NCBI GenBank assembly: GCA_934476455.1
Contig: CAKSNY010000046.1
Location: 1 to 8,283, forward strand
DNA: 8,283 bases
Direction of reading: 5' to 3'
From: an uncultured Clostridia bacterium
GTDB taxonomy: Bacteria; Bacillota; Clostridia; UMGS1883
The notes under the pieces are model-generated. The model was not told the origin of the DNA. It saw only the letters and a list, made by a program, of their open reading frames with translations, and searched no databases. Within the stretch, counting starts at the first letter, position 1; each line of letters begins with the position of its first letter. Positions 1 through 5,241 of this stretch are shown piece by piece. A program made the position numbers and the translations under genes.

Positions 1-3
1 TTC

Positions 4-78
4 GGCCCGTTGGTCAAGCGGTTAAGACACCGCCCTTTCACGGCGGTAACACGAGTTCAAATCTCGTACGGGTCACCA
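4..78 (+). tRNA. tRNA-Glu (anticodon TTC)
   Basis: Full cloverleaf seen in the sequence. The acceptor stem pairs 4-10 with 68-74 (one G-T pair), the D stem pairs 13-15 with 26-28, the anticodon stem pairs 30-34 with 42-46, and the T stem pairs 51-55 with 63-67. The loop at 35-41 holds TTC at 37-39, which reads GAA and GAG. The discriminator is A75 and CCA is encoded at 76-78. It is the first of a pair of tRNA genes; the promoter must lie outside the window to the left. Confidence 0.97.
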
Positions 79-84
79 TTATTC

Positions 85-161
85 GGGCTTTTAGCTCAGT
101 TGGTTAGAGCAACCGGCTCATAACCGGTCGGTCCGGGGTTCGAGTCCCTGAAGGCCCACCA
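85..161 (+). tRNA. tRNA with CAT anticodon: elongator Met, or Ile2 if lysidine-modified
   Basis: Full cloverleaf. The acceptor stem pairs 85-91 with 151-157, the anticodon stem 112-116 with 124-128, and the T stem 134-138 with 146-150. CAT lies at 119-121 and CCA is encoded at 159-161. It is not the initiator: the first acceptor pair is a normal G-C, and the anticodon stem lacks the three consecutive G-C pairs with GGG on the 5' side. Its body resembles both clostridial elongator tRNA-Met and the tRNA-Ile2 whose C34 is converted to lysidine by TilS, so the amino acid cannot be settled by eye. It starts six bases after tRNA-Glu and is probably co-transcribed with it. Confidence 0.93.
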
Positions 162-205
162 TAATGTTATTATCCGAACTTTTTATGTTCGCGATAGTGG
201 TAAGG

Positions 206-239
206 CTCCGCAGCAGGTAAAGCTTGCTGCGGAGTTTTT
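206..239 (+). terminator. Intrinsic terminator of the tRNA pair
   Basis: A perfect 10-bp GC-rich stem (206-215 with 225-234, CTCCGCAGCA/TGCTGCGGAG) with a 9-base loop is followed by five T at 235-239. It lies 45 bases after the second tRNA. The T run is only on the + side, so it serves the tRNA transcript. Confidence 0.9.
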
Positions 240-254
240 ACGTATCTGCATAAG

Positions 255-286
255 AAAAACCCCGGAGAATAACCGCTCCGGGGTTT
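255..286 (-). terminator. Intrinsic terminator of the GH16-to-SDR operon, possibly bidirectional
   Basis: An 11-bp stem pairs 257-267 (AAACCCCGGAG) with 276-286, around an 8-base loop. Read on the minus strand, the stem ends in GGGG followed by TTTTT (259 down to 255), 19 bases after the SDR stop codon. On the + strand it is followed by TTTCTT, so it could also back up the tRNA terminator. The 164-304 interval between the tRNAs and the SDR gene holds only these two terminators. Confidence 0.88.
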
Positions 287-304
287 CTTGTCGCCTTGCT
301 TTAT

Positions 305-1096
305 TCAAATACTGTCGTCTTTTCTGTCTGTTATCGGATATAACTGTATCATATTTCCGCCGTCAACAACCAGTTCCGCGCCCGTGGTATTTCTTGCGTG
401 CTCCGCAAAATACCACACAGCCTCTGCAATATCTTTTCCTGTTGCCACATCACCTATCGGGGTATAGCGCGACGGCACATTTTTATAAAAATCCGGATTT
501 TTGTCCCATCTGTCCGTTTTTATCATTCCGGGAAGTACTGCATTTACCCTGACGTTATATTTTCCAAAATCAAGCGCCATTGCTCTCATCATTCCGAGCT
601 GACCGCTTTTTGACGCAGAATATGCAATTCTGTCCGGAATAGCCCTGTATGCAGTGTTGGAATTGATAAACGTTATACTTCCGCCGCCGTTTTTTTTCAT
701 TCGTTTTGCCGCTTCAACAGACATACAATAATTCCAAACCATATTTGTGTTAATAACGCGTATAAAATCCGAAAGCGGATTTTCAAACGCCTTAATTCCC
801 AACCCCTGATCCGCTGCGTTTAGCACCAATGTTTTGATAAATATATCGTTGTTGTCAAAATACTTAAACATCTTATAGACCGCTTCATCGTTAACAGTAT
901 TTTCTCCTGCTGAGGAATTTATCGTGTAACCTATGATTTCGGAATCGGGAAATTTCTTTTTATATCTGCTTTCGGCAAAATGCACCTCTTCATCATTTCT
1001 GCCGGTGAAAACAACCGCCTTTCCCCTTTTGGCAAACTCTTCAACTATTGCAACGCCTGTATTTTTACATGCTCCGGTAATTAAAACTGCCTCCAT
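305..1096 (-). CDS. Short-chain dehydrogenase/reductase (SDR), classical type
   Basis: A 263-residue NAD(P)-dependent oxidoreductase with a Rossmann fold, the usual length for a classical SDR. The cofactor loop is TGACKNTG at residues 7-14, with N12 where most family members have the second glycine. NAA at 93-95 stands for the NAG motif. The catalytic residues are N118, S146, Y159 and K163 (YSASK), followed by PG at 189-190 and VDGG at 244-247. No signal peptide or membrane segment is visible, so it should be cytosolic. The ATG at 1096 is preceded by AAAAGGGG, which overlaps the stop codon of the dehydratase gene 15 bases upstream, so translation may be coupled. It is the last gene of the four-gene operon. 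By family knowledge it could oxidise a sugar to a lactone, or act on a keto-deoxy sugar acid. The substrate is not deducible. Confidence 0.93.
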   Translation of the reverse strand: MEAVLITGACKNTGVAIVEEFAKRGKAVVFTGRNDEEVHFAESRYKKKFPDSEIIGYTINSSAGENTVNDEAVYKMFKYFDNNDIFIKTLVLNAADQGLGIKAFENPLSDFIRVINTNMVWNYCMSVEAAKRMKKNGGGSITFINSNTAYRAIPDRIAYSASKSGQLGMMRAMALDFGKYNVRVNAVLPGMIKTDRWDKNPDFYKNVPSRYTPIGDVATGKDIAEAVWYFAEHARNTTGAELVVDGGNMIQLYPITDRKDDSI

Positions 1097-1111
1097 AATA
1101 TGTGTCCCCTT

Positions 1112-2272
1112 TTAAAAGTAAAATTTTGTTTCCGGCGGACGAATATTTGTCAGCGCACCCGTATAATGCCGTAATGTGTGTGGTTGGTACGGATGCTTTA
1201 AACATTCTTCCTCGTTTAATTCTATTCCCAAACCGGGTTTGTCCGGAATTTTCATATATCCGTCCCTGTATTCAAGATTTTCGTTCGTTACATCTTTTCT
1301 GTACACAACATCAGAATACATAATCTCTAAAATACAAAAATTGGGGCAGCTTGCCGCAAGCTGAAGTGTTGCCGCATTGGCAACGGGTCCTGACGGATTG
1401 TGCGGAGCAAACGGTATATATCTGCATTCCGCCTCGGCTGCAATTTTTTTCAATTCCATAATTCCGCCGGCATGCGAAATATCCGGCTGAATATAATCTG
1501 CCGCCATCAAATCGAACATTCTTTTATAATCCCATCTTGTATACAGTCGTTCGCCGGCGGAAACGGCAACGGGCGACTTATCCTTCACCGCTTTTATGGC
1601 GTCGAGATTGTCCGGCGGAACGGGTTCTTCAAAAAACATCGGATGAAACTGCTCAAGTTCTTTTGCAATCATAATTCCCGTCGGAATATTAAATCTGCCG
1701 TGTCCCTCAATCAAAAGGTCAACATCATCGCCGACAGCCGACCTTACCTCTGATATACATTCAAGCGCATTGTTTAAATCCTTGTTTGAAATTTCCATAT
1801 AATTTTTCCCGAACGGATCCCATTTCATTGCGGTGACGCCTTTTTTTACAGCCTCTTTTGCTTTTTCGCCAAACTCCTTGGGTGTATTTGCACCTGCAAA
1901 CCAGCCGTTTACATAAATTCTCACCTTATCGTGCACTTTTCCGCCCATAAGCTGATAAACGGGAACGCCCAGACTCTTGCCCAAAATATCCCAAAGCGCT
2001 GTTTCCACGGCAGACAGGGCGCTCATAAGCACAGCGCCGCCGCGCCAATATGCATCTCTGTAAATGTTGTGCCAGTGCTGTTCGATATTAAGAGGATTTT
2101 TGCCCACCAAATATTCTTTTATATGTTCTATTGCACCGAAAAGTGCCTTTTCCTTATATTCAAGCGTTGCCTCTCCCACGCCGTCAATTCCTTCGTCTGT
2201 GCAAACCTTGACAAACACCCAATTCGTGCGGAAACAATCAACCGCAAAGGTTTTTATATCTGTAATTTCCAT
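1112..2272 (-). CDS. Enolase-superfamily sugar-acid dehydratase (mandelate racemase subgroup; galactonate/gluconate dehydratase-like)
   Basis: A 386-residue protein with the N-terminal capping domain and TIM-barrel motifs of the mandelate racemase/muconate lactonizing group. Family members remove the proton alpha to a carboxylate using Mg2+; many dehydrate aldonates to 2-keto-3-deoxy acids. Visible landmarks: K150-W-D152 on the second strand, metal-ligand positions E189 (IEGHGR), E215/E216 (FFEEP) and E241 (AGER), the Asp-His pair D264 (QPD) and H291 (APHNP), and E316 in the last strand. The KWDPFG and EGHGRFN stretches resemble gluconate and galactonate dehydratases. I chose the ATG at 2272 and not an in-frame ATG at 2344. 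The later start matches family N-termini (MEITDIKTFAV), has GGAAAGAG upstream and avoids a long overlap with the preceding gene. It begins 19 bases after the lactonase-like gene. Another possibility is a cycloisomerase acting on an anhydro-aldonate. Confidence 0.9.
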   Translation of the reverse strand: MEITDIKTFAVDCFRTNWVFVKVCTDEGIDGVGEATLEYKEKALFGAIEHIKEYLVGKNPLNIEQHWHNIYRDAYWRGGAVLMSALSAVETALWDILGKSLGVPVYQLMGGKVHDKVRIYVNGWFAGANTPKEFGEKAKEAVKKGVTAMKWDPFGKNYMEISNKDLNNALECISEVRSAVGDDVDLLIEGHGRFNIPTGIMIAKELEQFHPMFFEEPVPPDNLDAIKAVKDKSPVAVSAGERLYTRWDYKRMFDLMAADYIQPDISHAGGIMELKKIAAEAECRYIPFAPHNPSGPVANAATLQLAASCPNFCILEIMYSDVVYRKDVTNENLEYRDGYMKIPDKPGLGIELNEEECLKHPYQPHTLRHYTGALTNIRPPETKFYF

Positions 2273-2291
2273 TTTCGTTTCTCTTTCCGTT

Positions 2292-2966
2292 TTAAAATTC
2301 AATTTGCTTGTACAATTCCGGAATAACCGCATTTTTAATATCAAATTCTTTGGGGTCTATATTGTCAAACATTCCGAAGTGAACCGGAACCGCCCATTTT
2401 GCCCCCGTTTTAATCGCAAACTTTTTTGCATCGGCTATATTCATATTATTGCCTACACCGTTTATCGGAAGAAATACAGCATAAATATCTTTCGGTAAAT
2501 CTTTAAAAATCTCTTTATTATACAAAGTATCCCCCGTTATATACAGCTTTATATTTCCGTCATCTATAATACAGCCTATTGCCGTTCTGTCCGAGTGTTC
2601 CGCTTTCACCGCTGTAAACTTAACGTTTTTATGTGTCCAAACAGTTCCGCTGTTAAACATTACGTAGTTATGCTTTCCTTTATACTGCCGCATCTTTTCC
2701 CATGCATTGTGCGGCGCAAGCACGGTTATGCTTCTGTCCGTGTCAAGTATTCTTGAAAGCGTTTCCGGATCTAAATGGTCTAAATGGTCGTGGGTTATTA
2801 AAACCACTTCTGCTTTTTCATCAAATAGTTTTTCATTTACGCAGACCCTGCGGTAGTTTTTCGGATTTGTCTTTGCAATGCTGTCTGACAGGTAAGGGTC
2901 AACCATAATTTTAAAATTTCCCGTGTCTGCCAAAAGGCCTGCCTGCCCTATCCACGTGATTTGCAT
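2292..2966 (-). CDS. Metallo-beta-lactamase-fold hydrolase, UlaG (lactonase)-like
   Basis: A 224-residue cytosolic metallohydrolase. The metal-binding motif is H59-D-H61-L-D63-H64 (THDHLDHLDPE), followed by H124 (AEHSD), D146 (TGDT) and H196 (VPVHFG), which completes a two-metal site. The opening WIGQAG and the DPYLSDS segment at 23-29 match the UlaG branch, whose type member opens the lactone of L-ascorbate-6-phosphate. It is shorter than E. coli UlaG, and a phosphorylated ascorbate substrate is not implied. The ATG at 2966 has AAAGGAG ten bases upstream. It sits 57 bases after GH16 and 19 bases before the dehydratase. That position suggests, as inference, that it hydrolyses a sugar lactone ahead of the dehydratase. 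Other MBL-fold activities remain possible. Confidence 0.9.
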   Translation of the reverse strand: MQITWIGQAGLLADTGNFKIMVDPYLSDSIAKTNPKNYRRVCVNEKLFDEKAEVVLITHDHLDHLDPETLSRILDTDRSITVLAPHNAWEKMRQYKGKHNYVMFNSGTVWTHKNVKFTAVKAEHSDRTAIGCIIDDGNIKLYITGDTLYNKEIFKDLPKDIYAVFLPINGVGNNMNIADAKKFAIKTGAKWAVPVHFGMFDNIDPKEFDIKNAVIPELYKQIEF

Positions 2967-3023
2967 ACAGTATTTTCTCCTTTTCCCGTTTGTTTTTAAT
3001 ATGTGCCTTCAGAAATCACCGCA

Positions 3024-3875
3024 TTATACCTTGTCATACACCCTGACGAAGTCCACAATAAATGCATCGTCAACAAAATCGCCCTTAATTTCAAAAGGAG
3101 CGGGCTCGCTGCTTTTTCCTTCTTCCTCTTTTGTTTTCACAGAACGATACCCCTGTACCTCCGTTGTCAATAAAATAAACTGCGGAACGTGCGACACATT
3201 ACCGCTGCATCTTGAAACTTCCTTTCCGTCACAGTAGAAAACGTATCCGTCGGGCTGCCAATTCATACCGAAATAGTGCCAGCCGTCTTCGCCCTCGCCA
3301 AGCTCATATTCAACTCTGCCTTCCTGTCGGTACTGCTTGCCGTAACCGCACATAATATTACCCGTGGTCGCCGTTCCTTTCTTAAAACATTCCATAATAT
3401 CTGATTCTATCCCGCACCATTCAGGCTCAAACCTTGTTCCTATTGACGGAGATTGCGTCCAAAATGCGCTCCACATCGTTTCGGGATATTTTTGGAATTT
3501 ACATCTGCATTCATAATATCCGTATCTATGAACAAATTTAGACTCTTCAAGCACACCCAACGGCCATATTTCATCCTGCCCCCACGGATTTTGCGTGTTG
3601 CTTTTCGGGATGTCAAAAGAATTGGAACCTGTCTGAAGCTGCGGAGAAACATAGCATCCGTTTCTTTCCGTTCTATGTAATTCAATATGGCTTTTTCCGT
3701 TTAAAACAACGCCGTTGTCGGTGTAGGCGTCAAACGGCTTACCCCAAAAATTTAACCTTAAATCCCATTTGCTTCTGTCAAGCTCCGCTGCGTCAAATTC
3801 GTCTGCCCATACAAGCTTCCATTCCCCTTCGGGTAAATAGCTCGGCTCGTGCCCTTCCACTTCAAATTTTTTCAT
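3024..3875 (-). CDS. Glycoside hydrolase family 16 protein, no signal peptide
   Basis: A 283-residue protein with the GH16 beta-jelly-roll signature. WADEFD at 23-28 opens the domain, and the active site is E157-S-D159-I-M-E162. That is the E-x-D-x-x-E form with a beta-bulge, where the first Glu is nucleophile and the last is acid/base. WH at 199-200 and VDFVRVY at 274-280 fit the fold's end. GH16 enzymes cut beta-1,3- or beta-1,4-linked glucans and galactans (laminarin, agar, porphyran, carrageenan); the exact substrate cannot be read from the sequence. The N-terminus (MKKFEVEGHEPS) is hydrophilic and has no secretion signal or lipobox, which is unusual for this family and suggests cytosolic action on imported oligosaccharides. 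The ATG at 3875 has GAGGTGAT six bases upstream. It is the first gene of the operon and is divergent from the AraC gene. Confidence 0.93.
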   Translation of the reverse strand: MKKFEVEGHEPSYLPEGEWKLVWADEFDAAELDRSKWDLRLNFWGKPFDAYTDNGVVLNGKSHIELHRTERNGCYVSPQLQTGSNSFDIPKSNTQNPWGQDEIWPLGVLEESKFVHRYGYYECRCKFQKYPETMWSAFWTQSPSIGTRFEPEWCGIESDIMECFKKGTATTGNIMCGYGKQYRQEGRVEYELGEGEDGWHYFGMNWQPDGYVFYCDGKEVSRCSGNVSHVPQFILLTTEVQGYRSVKTKEEEGKSSEPAPFEIKGDFVDDAFIVDFVRVYDKV

Positions 3876-3900
3876 ATATTATCACCTCGCGAAGTATTTT

Positions 3901-3929
3901 AACATATACGCTTGACCGATTAAATACAA
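3901..3929 (-). promoter_or_regulatory. Candidate weak promoter of the GH16 operon
   Basis: On the minus strand, TTGTAT (3929-3924) and TATGTT (3906-3901) are spaced by 17 bases. They would start transcription near 3894, about 20 bases before the GH16 ATG. The -10 box is a poor match, as expected for a promoter needing an activator such as the neighbouring AraC protein. This is inference from box matching only. Confidence 0.45.
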
Positions 3930-3940
3930 AATGTTATTAT
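3912..3940 (+). promoter_or_regulatory. Promoter of the araC-family gene
   Basis: TTGACC (3912-3917) and TATTAT (3935-3940) are separated by exactly 17 bases, a good sigma-A-type match. The expected start is near 3947, giving a leader of about 30 bases with AAAGGG at 3962-3967 before the ATG at 3977. Its -35 box lies inside the spacer of the opposing promoter. Confidence 0.7.
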
Positions 3941-3976
3941 ATTTTATAGAAATATTATCTTAAAGGGCTGAAGTTT

Positions 3977-4774
3977 ATGAAGTTATTCCCCAAAATTGTC
4001 AATATCGGCGTGTACGATGCCGCTTTAATACACGGCGACATTATTTCCACAAAGCCGAGAAAAACCGCATTATACGAAATAGAATATGTAACACAAAGCG
4101 GTGGAACATCTTATATGGATAACAAGATAACGCCCATAAAAAAAGGAAATATTATATTTGCAAAGCCCGGGCAATTAAGGCACACCGACCTGCCGTATAA
4201 ATGTCTGTACATCCACACCTCCGTTGAAGACGATGCGCTTCGCTCTCTTCTCAATTCTGTTCCGAGCTTTTTTACGCCGGTCAATGCCGATGTTTTTGAA
4301 GCAATATTTTACGACCTTATTGCGCAAATAAAATTTCCCGACCGCCGGAACAGCATTGATATATCTATTAAATTTTTAGAAATATTATCCCTGCTGATTA
4401 AAGCGTCAAAAAATGCCAAATACGAATCTCCGATTATAAATGAAAATATGAAAATTATACATAACGCCGTAGAATTTATCGATAATAATTACACGCAAAA
4501 CATATCCCTTGACGATATAGCTTTACACGTACACTTAAGCAAGATTTACTTTCACAATTTCTTTCTTAAGGCAACCGGGCAAACGCCGCACAATTATTTA
4601 ATTTCCAGGCGCATAGATAACGTGAAATTTTTGCTTACGATGACCGACAAATCATTTTCCGAAATTGCTTCCGACAGTGGTTTTTCCTCTCAGGCGTATA
4701 TGACATATGTTTTCAAGAAAAAAATGTTGTGTACACCAATGCAATATAAAAAGGCGCTGAATAATTCTAAATAA
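3977..4774 (+). CDS. AraC-family transcriptional regulator
   Basis: A 265-residue protein. Residues about 30-80 form a cupin-like effector domain, including the ITPIKKGNIIFAKPG strand-turn-strand typical of AraC sensors. Residues about 160-262 carry the two helix-turn-helix motifs of the AraC DNA-binding domain: the first around 176-200 (ISLDDIALHVHLSKIYFHNF), the second around 226-250 (FSEIASDSGFSSQAYMTYVF), with the conserved GF pair at 235-236 and the TPMQY end at 253-257. The ATG at 3977 has AAAGGG upstream. It is transcribed away from the GH16 operon, with 101 bases between start codons. By the usual arrangement it probably senses a sugar or oligosaccharide and activates that operon. The ligand is unknown. 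Confidence 0.95.
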   Translation: MKLFPKIVNIGVYDAALIHGDIISTKPRKTALYEIEYVTQSGGTSYMDNKITPIKKGNIIFAKPGQLRHTDLPYKCLYIHTSVEDDALRSLLNSVPSFFTPVNADVFEAIFYDLIAQIKFPDRRNSIDISIKFLEILSLLIKASKNAKYESPIINENMKIIHNAVEFIDNNYTQNISLDDIALHVHLSKIYFHNFFLKATGQTPHNYLISRRIDNVKFLLTMTDKSFSEIASDSGFSSQAYMTYVFKKKMLCTPMQYKKALNNSK

Positions 4775-4776
4775 AC

Positions 4777-4830
4777 GGCACAGGCGATATGCCTCTGTTT
4801 TCTCAAAAACAGAGGCATATCGCCTGTGCC
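4777..4830. terminator. Perfect 25-bp-stem hairpin between convergent genes; likely bidirectional terminator
   Basis: Positions 4777-4801 pair without mismatch with 4806-4830, around a 4-base loop CTCA. On the minus strand the stem is followed by GTTTATTTA, an imperfect T tract suiting the end of the alaS-hit transcript. On the + strand it is followed by AAAAAC, so there is no conventional T tract for the araC transcript. Each arm is itself partly palindromic: AGGC at 4782-4785 pairs with GCCT at 4791-4794. The rest of 4775-4868 holds nothing else that I can identify. Confidence 0.72.
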
Positions 4831-4868
4831 AAAAACTATATTCGCCTTTTAATTTTGTCAAGCATCCG

Positions 4869-5210
4869 TCAGCCGGGAGGCCACGACAAAAGCCTTCCGC
4901 CGAGCATATGAAAATGCAGATGTTTAACGCTTTGTCCGGCATACTCGCCGCAGTTGTTTACTATGCGGTATCCGTCCTCGGAAATTCCCTCTGCTTTTGC
5001 AATCTTTGCCGCAGCGCAAAAAACCTTTGACACAACACCGCTGTTTGTTTCGTCAAGTTCGTTTGCGCTTTTTATGTGCTCTTTCGGTATTATAAGAATG
5101 TGTACCGGCGCCTGCGGCTCTATATCACGGAATGCATATACATACTCGTCCTCATACACCTTGTCGGACGGTATTTCACCGGCTATAATCTTACAAAACA
5201 GACAATCCAT
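4869..5210 (-). CDS. HIT (histidine triad) family nucleotide-binding protein, HINT-like
   Basis: A 113-residue protein, the normal length for a bacterial HINT. C3 and C6 (CLFCKI) are spaced as in zinc-binding members, PVHILIIPKEHI lies at 35-46, and the triad H97-L-H99-F-H101-M ends the domain; the middle His is the expected nucleophile. Family members hydrolyse purine phosphoramidates and aminoacyl-adenylates in the cytosol. I chose the ATG at 5210 because it fits the family N-terminus and has AAAGGGGGG just upstream. An in-frame ATG at 5249 would add 13 residues and overlap the alaS end. It follows alaS by 31 bases and precedes the long hairpin, so it is the last gene of that operon. Confidence 0.95.
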   Translation of the reverse strand: MDCLFCKIIAGEIPSDKVYEDEYVYAFRDIEPQAPVHILIIPKEHIKSANELDETNSGVVSKVFCAAAKIAKAEGISEDGYRIVNNCGEYAGQSVKHLHFHMLGGRLLSWPPG

Positions 5211-5241
5211 ATATTCCCCCCCTTTATTAAACCTTTTTATT

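Noticed and set aside
398..613. Short open frames on the + strand opposite the four-gene operon
   Set aside because: All are antisense to well-supported genes and show no family motifs.
2273..2344. Longer dehydratase protein starting at 2344
   Set aside because: The extra 24 residues do not resemble the family N-terminus, would overlap the lactonase-like gene by about 50 bases, and the ATG at 2272 has its own ribosome site.
3905..3920. Catabolite-repression (cre) site in the GH16 promoter, around the TCAAGCG stretch on the minus strand
   Set aside because: At least four mismatches to the cre consensus in either half; not supportable.
3947..4389. 13-base direct repeat TAGAAATATTATC at 3947-3959 and 4377-4389
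   Set aside because: One match of this length is expected by chance in AT-rich DNA of this size, and the second copy is inside coding sequence.
4777..4830. Reading the long hairpin as a miniature insertion element
   Set aside because: No target-site duplication is evident at its edges and there is only one copy in the window; a terminator is the simpler reading.
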